DNA of 64,000 nt from Luteibacter sp. 9135 (GTDB taxonomy: Bacteria; Pseudomonadota; Gammaproteobacteria; Xanthomonadales; Rhodanobacteraceae), in NCBI RefSeq assembly GCF_000745005.1, contig NZ_JQNB01000001.1, forward strand, positions 1 through 64,000, written 5' to 3'. The notes beneath the pieces are model-generated. The model was not told where the DNA came from and did not search any database. It saw only the letters and a program-made list of their open reading frames with translations. Positions 34,125 through 43,342 of this stretch are shown piece after piece. The translations under genes and the position numbers were made by a program. Positions within the stretch are counted from its first letter, which is position 1. Each line of letters begins with the position of its first letter.

Positions 34125-36761
34125 TTGAGCGCTGCCACCAAGACCGACCGAAGCCACCCCATCCTTGCCGCGCTGATCCTCGCGGTCCTCGTCGCTGGCC
34201 TGAACTTCGGCCTCTGGCTAGTCGCCAACCTGCCCAACGGGCCGAGCGACTGGCACGGGCCCATTCCCGGTTTCGCGTTTACCGCGTACCAGCGCTACCA
34301 GAATCCCATGAAGGGCGATTTCTCCACGGATCCGGAGATCGACAGCGACCTGAAGCTGGTGCGGCGTTATTCCCCACGCATCCGCACCTACTCGATGCTG
34401 GAAAACCCCCAGACCATCCGCCTGGCCGCGAAAGAGGGCTTGGATGTCATGGCGGGCGCCAACATCGACACGCGCCTGGAAAACAACGAGCGCGAGATCG
34501 AAGCGCTGATCGCCCAGGCCAACCGCTACCCGAAAACGATCTCCCGCGTGATCGTGGGCAACGAGTCGTTGTTCCGTGGCGACATGAAACCCGCGCAGAT
34601 CATGGCCTACCTCGACCGGGTGCGCGCCGCGGTGCGCCAGCCGGTGTCGGTGGCCGAGCCGTTCCACGTGTGGATCCAGAATCCCGAGTTGGCCGACCAC
34701 GTCGACTTCATCACCGTCCACCTGTTTCCCTACTGGAACGGCATCGAGGCCCGTGCCGGCGTGGCCGATTCCATCGGCACGCGCAACGCCGACGGCAGCA
34801 ACGACACCGAGGGCAGCTACCAGGCCCTGCAGAAGGTCTTCCCGGGCAAGCACATCGCCATCGGCGAGATCGGCTGGCCGTCCAACGGCGACCGCTACAA
34901 GTACGCCTACCCCAGCGTGTCCAACGAGGCCATCTTCCTTCGCGAGTTCTTCAACGTCGCCAAGCGCAAGGGCATCGACGACTACTACGTGCTGGAAGCC
35001 ATCGACCAGCCGTGGAAGGAAAACCTGGGCGAGGGCCGCACCGGCGCGTACTGGGGCATGTTCAACGCCGATCGCCAGCTGAAATTCCCGTTCACCGGCC
35101 CGGTCACCGAGGACGTGGGCTGGCCGTGGAAGGCCTTTGCCGCCTCGCTGCTGGCGTTCTTCCCCATGCTGTGGTTCGGCTACCGCTTCAGCCGCTTCAA
35201 GCTGATGGGACGCCTGTTCTTCATGGCGTTGGTGCAGCTGGCCTGCGGCCTGATCGTTTGGTCGGCCACCCTGCCCTTCAACTTCTACCTCAGCCCGTTC
35301 GACTGGGCGATGTTGATCCTTCTGTTCCCCGCGCAGATCGCCATCCTCAGCATCCTGCTGATCAACGGCTTCGAGTTCACCGAGGTGCTGTGGCGGCGCG
35401 AGTGGATTCGCCACGCCGGCATGCTGCCGAAGGACCCGGTGGAGCGGCAGCCCTTCGTCTCCATCCACCTGGCCTGCCACAACGAGCCACCGGAGATGGT
35501 CCAGGTCACCCTGGATTCCCTGGCCGCGCTGGATTACGAGAACTACGAAGTGCTGGTGCTGGACAACAACACCAAGGACCCGGCGGTCTGGGAACCGGTC
35601 AAGGCCTACTGCGAACAACTGGGCGCGCGGTTCCGCTTCTTCCACCTGGAACCCTGGCCCGGCTACAAGGCCGGCGCGCTGAACTTCGGCCTCACCGCCA
35701 CCGACGAGCGCGCCGACGTGGTCGCGGTGATCGATGCGGACTACGTGGTCCGCGAAGACTGGCTCGCCTCGCTCACGGGCTATTTCCATGATGCCAAGGT
35801 GGCCGTGGTGCAGTGCCCGCAGGCCCACCGCGATTTCGAGAACAACCGTTTCCGCCGCATGACGGCCTGGGAATACGACGGCTTCTTCCGCATCGGCATG
35901 CACCACCGCAACGAGCGCAATGCCATCATCCAGCACGGCACCATGACCATGGTGCGCCGCTCCGCGCTCGAGGGCACCGGCGGCTGGTCCGAGTGGACCA
36001 TCTGCGAAGACGCCGAGCTGGGCCTGCGCCTGATGCACGCAGGCTACGAGCTGGTCTATGTCGACGAACTGATGGGCAAGGGCCTCACCCCTGCCGACTT
36101 CAAGGCCTACAAGAGCCAGCGCTACCGCTGGGCCTTCGGTGCCATGCAGATCCTCAAAGGCCGCTGGACCTGGATGACCCGCAAGGGACCGTTGTCGGCC
36201 GGCCAGCGCTTCCACTTCCTCACCGGCTGGTTCAGCTGGTTCGCGGACGCGCTGCATTTCATCTTCACGATGATGGGCCTGTTGTGGACCGCCGGCATGA
36301 TCTACGCGCCGCAGTACTTCAACCTGCCGATGCAGTTGTTCCTCATTCCGGTCATCGGGTTCTTCTTCGCCAAAGCCATCTTCGGCTTCGTGCTTTATCG
36401 TGCGCGTGTTCCGTGCAGCTGGTACGACACGATCATGGCCTCCGTGGCCAGCATGGGCTTGTCGCATGCCATCGCGCGCGGCATCCTGCACGGGCTGACC
36501 CGCGAGAAAACCGCGTTCGTGGTGACCGCGAAGAGCCGCCGCATGGGTGGCAGCAGCTTCGCCGCCTTCGCACCGGTGCGCGAGGAAGGCCTGATGGCCA
36601 TCGCGCTGCTGTGCGCCGTGATCGGCATGGCGTTGCACTACGGCACGGCGTACACGGAAAGCGTGCTCTGGATGTTCATCCTTGCGGCGCAGTCCATTCC
36701 GTACGTGTCTGCCCTGGTGGGTGCGTGGATCGCACACCGCGCGGGCGACGAGGCGGGTTGA
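34125..36761 (+). CDS. GH17-GT2 beta-glucan synthase (NdvB-like)
   Basis: An 878-residue membrane protein fusing two enzymes. After a signal-anchor helix (about 14-36) comes a GH17-like glycosidase domain (about 45-320; VIVGNESLFRGD, VAEPFHVWI, IAIGEIGWPSNG). Membrane helices (about 330-430) lead to a GT2 processive transferase with HLACHNEP, AVIDADY, CEDAELG and QRYRW, then C-terminal helices. The layout is that of Pseudomonas NdvB, which makes periplasmic cyclic beta-glucans tied to biofilm tolerance. The product here is inferred. TTG 34125 was chosen because GGGG lies seven bases upstream and MSAATKTDRS is a credible N-terminus. An earlier in-frame TTG at 34044 is possible. Confidence 0.85.
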   Translation: MSAATKTDRSHPILAALILAVLVAGLNFGLWLVANLPNGPSDWHGPIPGFAFTAYQRYQNPMKGDFSTDPEIDSDLKLVRRYSPRIRTYSMLENPQTIRLAAKEGLDVMAGANIDTRLENNEREIEALIAQANRYPKTISRVIVGNESLFRGDMKPAQIMAYLDRVRAAVRQPVSVAEPFHVWIQNPELADHVDFITVHLFPYWNGIEARAGVADSIGTRNADGSNDTEGSYQALQKVFPGKHIAIGEIGWPSNGDRYKYAYPSVSNEAIFLREFFNVAKRKGIDDYYVLEAIDQPWKENLGEGRTGAYWGMFNADRQLKFPFTGPVTEDVGWPWKAFAASLLAFFPMLWFGYRFSRFKLMGRLFFMALVQLACGLIVWSATLPFNFYLSPFDWAMLILLFPAQIAILSILLINGFEFTEVLWRREWIRHAGMLPKDPVERQPFVSIHLACHNEPPEMVQVTLDSLAALDYENYEVLVLDNNTKDPAVWEPVKAYCEQLGARFRFFHLEPWPGYKAGALNFGLTATDERADVVAVIDADYVVREDWLASLTGYFHDAKVAVVQCPQAHRDFENNRFRRMTAWEYDGFFRIGMHHRNERNAIIQHGTMTMVRRSALEGTGGWSEWTICEDAELGLRLMHAGYELVYVDELMGKGLTPADFKAYKSQRYRWAFGAMQILKGRWTWMTRKGPLSAGQRFHFLTGWFSWFADALHFIFTMMGLLWTAGMIYAPQYFNLPMQLFLIPVIGFFFAKAIFGFVLYRARVPCSWYDTIMASVASMGLSHAIARGILHGLTREKTAFVVTAKSRRMGGSSFAAFAPVREEGLMAIALLCAVIGMALHYGTAYTESVLWMFILAAQSIPYVSALVGAWIAHRAGDEAG

Positions 36762-36850
36762 TTCAGCCTCGTTCACGTTTGTGTATCGACCTTACACGTC
36801 CGGCGCGGTAAGTTAGGTCGGAGACAAGCCACGAATGGAACAGGACGCTC

Positions 36851-38617
36851 ATGCGCCTTAAAAGACGCCATGGACTGCTGCTCCTGCCGTGGTTCCTCCT
36901 CCCCGGCCTGGTCCACGCGGGCATCGTGCTCACGGTGGACGGTGTCGACGACACCCTCAAGAACGCGGTCGTGGCGGGTGTCGACCTTTCGCAGTACACG
37001 CAGCGTGATGTCACCGCCGCGCAGGTGCGCCGACTCTACGAAAAAGCGCCCGAGCAGGTACAGGCCACACTGCGGCCCTACGGTTACTATGAAGCCTCGG
37101 CCACGGGCGACCTGAAACAGGTCGGCAAGGACTGGCAGGTGACCCTGCATGTGGTGCCGGGCCTGCCGGTCAAGATCACTGCGGTGAACGTTACGGTGGA
37201 CGACGATGCCGGCAAGGTGCCCGCCGTGCGCCGCGCAGTCCGCGGCGTCACCGCGTTGAAGGACCAGCCGATGAACGACGGCGCTTACGAAGGCGCGCGC
37301 GACGCCGTCAGCGGCGCACTCACCGCCACGGGGTATCTCGACGCGCGCCTGGTCACGCACACCGTGGAGGTGAACCGGGCCGAGCACAGCGCCACGGTGA
37401 ACCTGGCCTGGGACACCGGCAAGCGTTACCGCTACGGCCATGTCGTGTTCAAGAACTCGCAGTTCCGTGACGGTTTCCTCGATCGCTACGTGCCGTTCAA
37501 GAGCGGCGACTATTTCTCGCAGGGGCAGTTGCTGGACTTGCAGCAGGCGTTGAACGGCGCCGATTACTTCGCCGTGGTCAACGTCATCCCCGATACCGAC
37601 AACGCGAAGGACGGCACCATCGACATCGCCGTGGAACTGGCGCCGGCCAAGCGCACCATCTACACGGGCGGCCCCTTCTACGGCACAGACACCGGCCCCG
37701 GCCTACGCGGCGGCATCGAAAAACGCTGGATCAACGACCGCGGCCACAAGTGGAAGAACGAACTGGTCGTGGCCCAGCGGCTGAAAACGATCTCCACGCT
37801 GTACCAGATTCCCCTGCCCGGCCCCAACCAGCGCAGCTTCAATTTCGGCGCCAATTTCCGCGACGCGGACACGGTTACCTCGCAGTCGCGCACGCTGCAG
37901 CTGGTGGCCAACGAAACCCGGCTCTGGCACGGCTGGACGCGCACCATCGGCGTCAGCGCGTTGTCCGGCACCTTCACGGTCGGCAAGCGCGGCGACGAGA
38001 GCGACTCCGCCGAGGGCCTGGAGCACGGCCGTAGCACCCTGCTGTATCCGGAAGTCACGTTGAGCCGGAAGAAGGGCGACAACCCCACCTTCGTGCGCAG
38101 CGGCTGGTCGCTCACGCTGACCGCGCGCAGCACCGCCGGCGGCCTGCTGTCGGATGCGCGGTTCTCCCAGGTTATCGGCGACGCGAAGTGGATCCAGTCG
38201 TTCTGGGGGCGCAACCGCCTGATCCTGCGCGGCACCGCCGGCAAGATCTGGACGGACGATTTCAGTGCCCTGCCTCCGCAGCTGCGTTTCTTCGCCGGTG
38301 GCGATCGCTCCGTGCGCGGTTACGATTTCGAGAGCATCGGCCCGCGCAACGCCTTCGGACGCGTCATCGGCGGCGAAGGCCTGCTGGTGGGCAGCACCGA
38401 GGTGGAGCACTACTTCACCCGAAACTGGGGCATGGCCGCGTTCGTCGACGCCGGCAACGCCTTCACCGGCACCGATTACAGCCCGCGCGTGGGCGCTGGC
38501 CTGGGCGTGCGCTGGCTGTCACCGGTGGGCATGATCCGTGCCGACGTCGGCGTGCCCGTCGGCGACAAGAACGAGCATGGCATCCATCTGCATGTCGTCA
38601 TCGGGCCCGACCTGTGA
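36851..38617 (+). CDS. tamA: TamA, outer-membrane assembly factor (Omp85 family)
   Basis: A 588-residue protein. The signal peptide covers about 1-23, three POTRA-like domains cover about 24-270, and a C-terminal 16-strand Omp85 barrel runs to the end. The lid/L6-type motif RSVRGYDFESIGP is near 492-504, and the last strand ends HGIHLHVVIGPDL. TamA works with TamB to insert autotransporters and move phospholipid to the outer membrane. The gene is followed 11 bases later by tamB, the usual pair. ATG 36851 has AGGAC eight bases upstream. Confidence 0.93.
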   Translation: MRLKRRHGLLLLPWFLLPGLVHAGIVLTVDGVDDTLKNAVVAGVDLSQYTQRDVTAAQVRRLYEKAPEQVQATLRPYGYYEASATGDLKQVGKDWQVTLHVVPGLPVKITAVNVTVDDDAGKVPAVRRAVRGVTALKDQPMNDGAYEGARDAVSGALTATGYLDARLVTHTVEVNRAEHSATVNLAWDTGKRYRYGHVVFKNSQFRDGFLDRYVPFKSGDYFSQGQLLDLQQALNGADYFAVVNVIPDTDNAKDGTIDIAVELAPAKRTIYTGGPFYGTDTGPGLRGGIEKRWINDRGHKWKNELVVAQRLKTISTLYQIPLPGPNQRSFNFGANFRDADTVTSQSRTLQLVANETRLWHGWTRTIGVSALSGTFTVGKRGDESDSAEGLEHGRSTLLYPEVTLSRKKGDNPTFVRSGWSLTLTARSTAGGLLSDARFSQVIGDAKWIQSFWGRNRLILRGTAGKIWTDDFSALPPQLRFFAGGDRSVRGYDFESIGPRNAFGRVIGGEGLLVGSTEVEHYFTRNWGMAAFVDAGNAFTGTDYSPRVGAGLGVRWLSPVGMIRADVGVPVGDKNEHGIHLHVVIGPDL

Positions 38618-38628
38618 GGAGCGTCCGC

Positions 38629-41600
38629 ATGACATGGTTCGTCCGTATCGCCGTGGCGCTGGGCGCGTTGCTGCTCGTGATCGTCCTCGGCGTCTGGTGG
38701 CTGGTCGGCAGCGCATCCGGCCTGCGCTTCGCGCTGGCCCGCGCGCAAGGCTTCACCGATGGCGCCCTCACGGTGCAACAGGCGGAGGGTCGCCTGGCCG
38801 GGCCGCTGGACATCACCGGCCTGCGCTACCGCGACGGCAAGGGCATGGATGTACGCGTCGCCACGGCGCACCTGGACTTCGCGTTCGGTGCGCTGCTGCG
38901 CAAGCGTGCCCACATCTACACCCTGACCGCGGACGGCATCGATGTCGCCCTCGGACCCAGCCAGCCGGACACCCAGCCCTCCGAGCCCCTCTCGCTCAAG
39001 CCGCCGCTCGACATCGTGCTGGACCGGGTCAAGGTCGGCCATGTGAGGGTCACCCAGGAAGGCAAGCCGCTGTTCGAGTCGAACTCGCTGGACCTGGCCG
39101 GTTCATGGACGGCGGACGGCATCGCGCTCAAGACACTGGCACTGCGCGCTCCCGACGGCCAGGCGGACCTCGGCGGCACGTTGGCGGTGGGCAAGCAGTA
39201 TCACGGCGACGGCACGGCGAGTTTCCGCTGGAAGGTCGGCGACATCGACTACGCGGGCACCGTCGAGGCGCACAGTGATGGCGCCCGGGCGCATACCGTG
39301 GTCAAGCTGACCCTGCCGCTGCTCGCGCAGGTGGACGCCAACCTGCAACAGAGCGGCGACTTCCCCTGGACGGCATCCATCGATGCGCCGTCCTTCGATC
39401 CGAAGCCGCTGCTGGGTGAGACCAGCCTGACGTCGCTGGCCCTGGCCGTGAAGGGTAGCGGCGACCGCTACGGCGCCAACCTCACGGGCGATCTGTCGCT
39501 CAATGATTACGTCGTGCGCCTGGCGCCCTTGAAGGCCACCTTCGATCACGAGTACAAGCGCCTGACACTGGACGAACTGACCATCGGCTCGCCGCAGGTC
39601 AAGGGCTCGATCACAGCGAAGGGCACGGTGGACATCGCGGCCGCGCCCGTCTCGGCCGATCTGGCACTGAACTGGAAGGACGTGCTGCTGCCGGCCAACG
39701 TCGCCGGGCAGGACCTGGCCAGCACGGGACAGCTCGGCTTCAAGGGCAGCGCCGACGCCTACCACGCTGCCGGCGATGTCGATATCGGGCCGCCGGGACG
39801 ACTCGGCAAGTTCACGCTGGACGTGGACGGCACTCCGGATGTCGTCACGCTGCACACGGTGGATCTGAAACAGGCCAACGGCAACCTGGGCGCCAGCGGC
39901 ACGCTCACCCTGAAACCCGCACTGGCGTGGAAACTCGACGTCAAGGGCAACCGTTTCGACCCCGGCCAGTTGCTGGCCGACTGGCCTGGCGCCCTCAACC
40001 TCGACCTCTCCACGGAGGGGCACCTTGTCGACGACCAGCCGCTCGGCACGCTGGCCCTGCGCAAGCTGGACGGCACGCTGCGCCAGCGTCCGCTGCGCGG
40101 CAACGGCGAACTGACACTGAAACCGCACGAGGTGGTAAACGGCACGCTCGACCTCGCCTCCGGCGGCAGCACCATCCGCCTGGACGCCAAGGGCGACACC
40201 GCCAACGATGCCACGCTCAAACTCGCCATCGCGTCGCTGGGCGACTGGCTACCCGATGCCGGCGGCCGCGTGCAGGGCGACATCACCGCCCGGGGCAACC
40301 TGCCGAAGCTGGCGGTAACGGCGAAGCTGCGCGGCGGAGCCATCGTCTACGCCGGCCAGAAGATCGACGCGCTTACCGTCGATGCCGACATCCCCGATAT
40401 AAGCGCACCGGGCGGCAACCTCGACCTCGTCGGTACCGGCGTCAACGCGGGTGGGCTGGCCTTCGACCGCCTTGCCGTGGACGCCGACGGCACGCAGGAA
40501 AAACACCAGCTCAGCATCGATGTCCGCGGCCGCCCGCTCACGGCCGGCCTGCGTCTCTCAGGCGCCCTGCGTAACGGCGCCTGGAGCGGCACCCTGTCGG
40601 CGCTGGACCTCGATTACCAGGGCCTACCGCGCTGGCGCCTGCAGAATCCCAGCCAACTGGCGTACAAGGACGGCGCAGCCAGCCTCGGCGACCTGTGCCT
40701 GACCGCGGGCGAGCCCCTGCTCTGCGTCAACGCCCGCCAGGATAAGGCCGGCAACCTCGACGCCAGCTATCGCCTGCGCCAGGTGCCACTGGCCCTGCTG
40801 ATGACGGCCGCACAGGCCTCCGACAGCCCCATGCGCGCGGACGGCATCATCGAAGGCGACGGCACCATCCGCCGCACCGCCGCCGGCGCCCTGTCGGGGC
40901 GTGCCGATGTGCGCTCGGCCCACGGCACGGTGGCCTATGCGGATCGCGCGGACCAGCCGCTGGTGGTCTACGACAACCTGTCCGCCAACGCGCAGCTGTC
41001 GCCCGGCAGCCAGCGGCTTACCCTCAACGCCAACCTCGACCACGGTGGCACGCTCGCGGGCAACGTCTCGCTCAGTGGCGCGCAGCAGGCCCTCGGCGGC
41101 ACGATCGCGCTGCACCTGAAAGACCTCGGCATCATCGAGCTGTTCACCACGGAAATCGCCGAAGTGAAGGGCGGCCTCGACGCCGACTTCAGCCTGGGCG
41201 GCACGATGGCCGAACCGTCGATCACCGGCCAGGCCTTGGTCTCGGGCTTCGCGGCCGAGGTGCCCAGCGCCGGCCTGAAACTGAAGAACGGCCGCATCAG
41301 TGTCACCACCGCCGATGCGAAGAACTACGTCGTCGACGGCACCGTCGGCTCGGGCGAGGGCACGCTGGGGATCAAGGGTGCGGCGCTGCTGGGCACGGGC
41401 GCTACCATGCGCCTTGGCGTGACGGGGTCGAAGTTCACCGCGGTGGACATCCCGGCGGCCAAGGCGATCCTCTCGCCGGACCTGACCATCGTGCAGGACG
41501 CCAAGGGCATGAACGTCAGCGGCAAGCTCAATGTCGACCTAGCCGACGTCAACGTCGAACGTCTGCCCGGCGCCGGTGCCACCAAGGCATCCTCCGACGT

Positions 41601-42375
41601 CGTCGTGGTGGACGACAAGAAGCGCGAGGCCGCCGCGGAAACGGCGCCCATCCGCGCCGACATCCGCGTCGATCTGGGCCAGAAGGTGCACCTGGTCGGC
41701 TTCGGCATCGACGGTCGCATCACCGGCCAGCTTGACGTACGCGAACGCCCTGGCCGCGCGACGACGGGCCAGGGCCAGATCGGCGTGGACGGCACCTACA
41801 AGGCCTACGGTCAGGACCTGAGGATCGAACAAGGCCAGCTGTTGTTCGCCAGTACACCCATCGACAACCCCGGCCTGAACATCCGTGCCGCGCGCACCCT
41901 CAACCCGAACGCCACCATCGACGAAGGCCAGAAGGTCGGCCTCTACGTCTCGGGTACGGCGCAGCGCCCCATCCTCACCGTATTCTCCAACCCGGTGATG
42001 GAGCAGTCCGACGCGCTTTCCTACCTCGTTACCGGCAAGCCGCTGTCGCAGGTAAAGGGTGGCGAAGGCAGCATGGTGGGCGCCGCCGCGCAGGCGCTGG
42101 GCTCCGCCGCGGGCGACCTGCTGGCCAAGCGCGTGGGCTCCCGCATTGGCGTGGACGATATCGGCGTGACCAACAGCGATGCCCTCGGCGGCGCCTCGGC
42201 CTTCACGGTGGGCAAGTACCTGTCGCCGCGCCTTTACCTCAGCTACGGCGTCGGCCTGTTCGACCCCGGCCAGGTCATCACGCTGCGCTACCTGTTCAGC
42301 CACAAGTGGAATTTCGAGGCACAGAACGCGACCGATTTCAGCCGAGCTAGCTTGAATTACCGACTCGAGCGGTGA
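38629..42375 (+). CDS. tamB: TamB, translocation and assembly module inner-membrane protein
   Basis: A 1248-residue protein with one N-terminal membrane anchor (about 5-27). A very long beta-rich periplasmic part follows, expected to be a hydrophobic groove, and the DUF490 C-terminal domain covers about 880-1248 (RPILTVFSNPVMEQSDALSYLVTGK; FSHKWNFEAQNATDFSRASLNYRLE). TamB spans the periplasm and with TamA supports outer-membrane protein insertion and lipid transport. GAGGAG lies just upstream of ATG 38629 and within the tamA stop region, so the two are co-translated. No terminator is seen before the repeat-rich region downstream. Confidence 0.92.
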   Translation: MTWFVRIAVALGALLLVIVLGVWWLVGSASGLRFALARAQGFTDGALTVQQAEGRLAGPLDITGLRYRDGKGMDVRVATAHLDFAFGALLRKRAHIYTLTADGIDVALGPSQPDTQPSEPLSLKPPLDIVLDRVKVGHVRVTQEGKPLFESNSLDLAGSWTADGIALKTLALRAPDGQADLGGTLAVGKQYHGDGTASFRWKVGDIDYAGTVEAHSDGARAHTVVKLTLPLLAQVDANLQQSGDFPWTASIDAPSFDPKPLLGETSLTSLALAVKGSGDRYGANLTGDLSLNDYVVRLAPLKATFDHEYKRLTLDELTIGSPQVKGSITAKGTVDIAAAPVSADLALNWKDVLLPANVAGQDLASTGQLGFKGSADAYHAAGDVDIGPPGRLGKFTLDVDGTPDVVTLHTVDLKQANGNLGASGTLTLKPALAWKLDVKGNRFDPGQLLADWPGALNLDLSTEGHLVDDQPLGTLALRKLDGTLRQRPLRGNGELTLKPHEVVNGTLDLASGGSTIRLDAKGDTANDATLKLAIASLGDWLPDAGGRVQGDITARGNLPKLAVTAKLRGGAIVYAGQKIDALTVDADIPDISAPGGNLDLVGTGVNAGGLAFDRLAVDADGTQEKHQLSIDVRGRPLTAGLRLSGALRNGAWSGTLSALDLDYQGLPRWRLQNPSQLAYKDGAASLGDLCLTAGEPLLCVNARQDKAGNLDASYRLRQVPLALLMTAAQASDSPMRADGIIEGDGTIRRTAAGALSGRADVRSAHGTVAYADRADQPLVVYDNLSANAQLSPGSQRLTLNANLDHGGTLAGNVSLSGAQQALGGTIALHLKDLGIIELFTTEIAEVKGGLDADFSLGGTMAEPSITGQALVSGFAAEVPSAGLKLKNGRISVTTADAKNYVVDGTVGSGEGTLGIKGAALLGTGATMRLGVTGSKFTAVDIPAAKAILSPDLTIVQDAKGMNVSGKLNVDLADVNVERLPGAGATKASSDVVVVDDKKREAAAETAPIRADIRVDLGQKVHLVGFGIDGRITGQLDVRERPGRATTGQGQIGVDGTYKAYGQDLRIEQGQLLFASTPIDNPGLNIRAARTLNPNATIDEGQKVGLYVSGTAQRPILTVFSNPVMEQSDALSYLVTGKPLSQVKGGEGSMVGAAAQALGSAAGDLLAKRVGSRIGVDDIGVTNSDALGGASAFTVGKYLSPRLYLSYGVGLFDPGQVITLRYLFSHKWNFEAQNATDFSRASLNYRLER

Positions 42376-42384
42376 GGTTTCGGG

Positions 42385-42428
42385 CAAGAGCCTTGGCGTC
42401 TTGGAGCAAGAGCATTGGCGTCTTGGAG
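42385..42428 (+). repeat. Two 22-bp tandem repeats next to unit A
   Basis: Two copies differing by one base (CAAGAGCC versus CAAGAGCA, each followed by TTGGCGTCTTGGAG). A third CAAGAGCC begins unit A itself. A related inverted stretch (CAAGGCTCCAAGGCT) follows unit B. Confidence 0.8.
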
Positions 42429-42429
42429 C

Positions 42430-42670
42430 AAGAGCCGGCGGGTGCCACCCCCGGGGCCACGCCTGCGGCGACCCGTCAATGAAGGGCCGCGTACGCGGCC
42501 GTTTATCGATTGCCCTTCGGGCCGGGTCGGGCTTCGAACGGGGGTTTTCGACTCGACATCCTGTCTCGCGAAAACGGCCGGCCGTCCTGGCCGACCCCGC
42601 TTCGCGGCCTTTTCCGTTCGAATCCCTCGCCTGCGGCTACCGGCCACGAGGGTGGCACCCGCCGGCTCTT
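42430..42670 (+). repeat. Structured repeat unit A (241 bp)
   Basis: The terminal arms at 42430-42450 and 42650-42670 are a perfect 21-bp inverted repeat starting AAGAGCCGGCGGGT. Inside are hairpins: GGCCGCGTACGCGGCC (42485-42500), GTTTTCG/CGAAAAC (42544-42550 with 42569-42575), GGCCGGCC, and CCGC-TTC-GCGG (42597-42607). Unit B is the same element in the opposite orientation with matching compensating changes. It could be a MITE-like element or encode a structured RNA. Confidence 0.75.
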
Positions 42671-42782
42671 TCGACGACTGAGGTTGCGTGTGGGAAAAGC
42701 TAAGAGCTGGGTTTCGCTTCGTGGGTGGGAACGCTCGCTTGCCTGATTTGCATGGCATCGGTCGCCTTGGATACGTCGAGGG

Positions 42783-42807
42783 TTCGCGCACGTGCGTGCG
42801 CTCCTAC
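42783..42807. repeat. REP palindrome, first of an inverted pair
   Basis: TTCGCGCACGTGCGTGCG followed by CTCCTAC, ending in a run of C; inverted relative to 42865-42888. Confidence 0.65.
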
Positions 42808-42864
42808 CCCCCCCCAGACGGCAGATCACGCGTTGGATATGCCACAACCTGCCCTACCCGTGGG

Positions 42865-42888
42865 GTAGGAGCCCACGATGTGGGCGAA
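42865..42888. repeat. REP palindrome, second of an inverted pair
   Basis: GTAGGAGCCCACGATG followed by TGGGCGAA; same family, opposite orientation to 42783-42807. Confidence 0.7.
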
Positions 42889-42961
42889 AAGCCAACGAAG
42901 CGCTGACGCCATACCCTGCACATCTGCGACCGCTCGCCTCACAACCTACCTCAGTCTTGGA

Positions 42962-43199
42962 AAGAGCCGGCGGGTAGCCCCCTCGGGGCCGGTAGCCGCA
43001 GGCGAGGGATTCGAACGGACAAGGCCCGAAGGGGGCCGGCCAGGACGGCCGGCCGTTCTCGCGAGACAGGATGTCGAGTCGAGAACCCCTGTGCGAAGCC
43101 CGACCCGGCCCGTAGGGCAATAGACAGACGGCCGCGGAGCGGCCCTTCCCTAGCGGGTCGCCGTAGGCGTGGCCCCGAGGGGGCTACCCGCCGGCTCTT
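42962..43199 (-). repeat. Structured repeat unit B (238 bp), inverted copy of unit A
   Basis: The terminal arms begin AAGAGCCGGCGGGTAG and are a perfect inverted repeat of about 29 bp (42962-42990 with 43171-43199). Relative to unit A, both arms change together (TGCCACC becomes AGCCCCC on both sides). The central stem changes from GTTTTCG/CGAAAAC to GTTCTCG/CGAGAAC (43055-43061 with 43080-43086). The core ACTCGACATCCTGTCTCG is identical in both units. Confidence 0.75.
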
Positions 43200-43342
43200 G
43201 CCCCAGAGCCCAAGGCTCCAAGGCTAAACGCGATGCCGAAGGCGAGCCCTACGCCGAGGCAAAACATTCTTACCAATAGCTTCCCACCCCCCTCACAGCC
43301 CACGTGATTCCCTCGACCAGGTAACCGCATGGGAGACCCACG

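Larger units (their letters stand above)
42376..43342. other. 967-bp gene-free region packed with inverted repeats
   Basis: No credible gene. It holds, in order, two 22-bp tandem repeats (42385-42428), structured repeat unit A (42430-42670), a REP (42783-42807), an inverted REP (42865-42888), unit B in opposite orientation (42962-43199), and about 140 bases before the ydeP-like gene. The whole block is an imperfect nested palindrome centred near 42815. Short ORFs inside the units change frame between the copies, so I treat them as non-coding. Confidence 0.8.

Noticed and set aside
34218..36776. Long minus-strand open frame opposite the glucan synthase gene
   Set aside because: The plus-strand frame has clear GH17 and GT2 motifs; the minus frame does not.
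38188..38628. Upstream extension of tamB into tamA
   Set aside because: This stretch is another frame of tamA; the tamB signal anchor begins at ATG 38629 with a ribosome site.
42510..43120. Two similar short proteins inside the inverted repeats (starting MPFGPGRAS and MPYGPGRAS)
   Set aside because: They share about 27 residues, then diverge because the repeats differ by indels that shift the frame. The conserved feature is base pairing, not the peptide.
42376..43342. CRISPR array in the repeat-rich region
   Set aside because: The repeats are inverted and long, with no regular short direct repeats and spacers, and no cas genes nearby.
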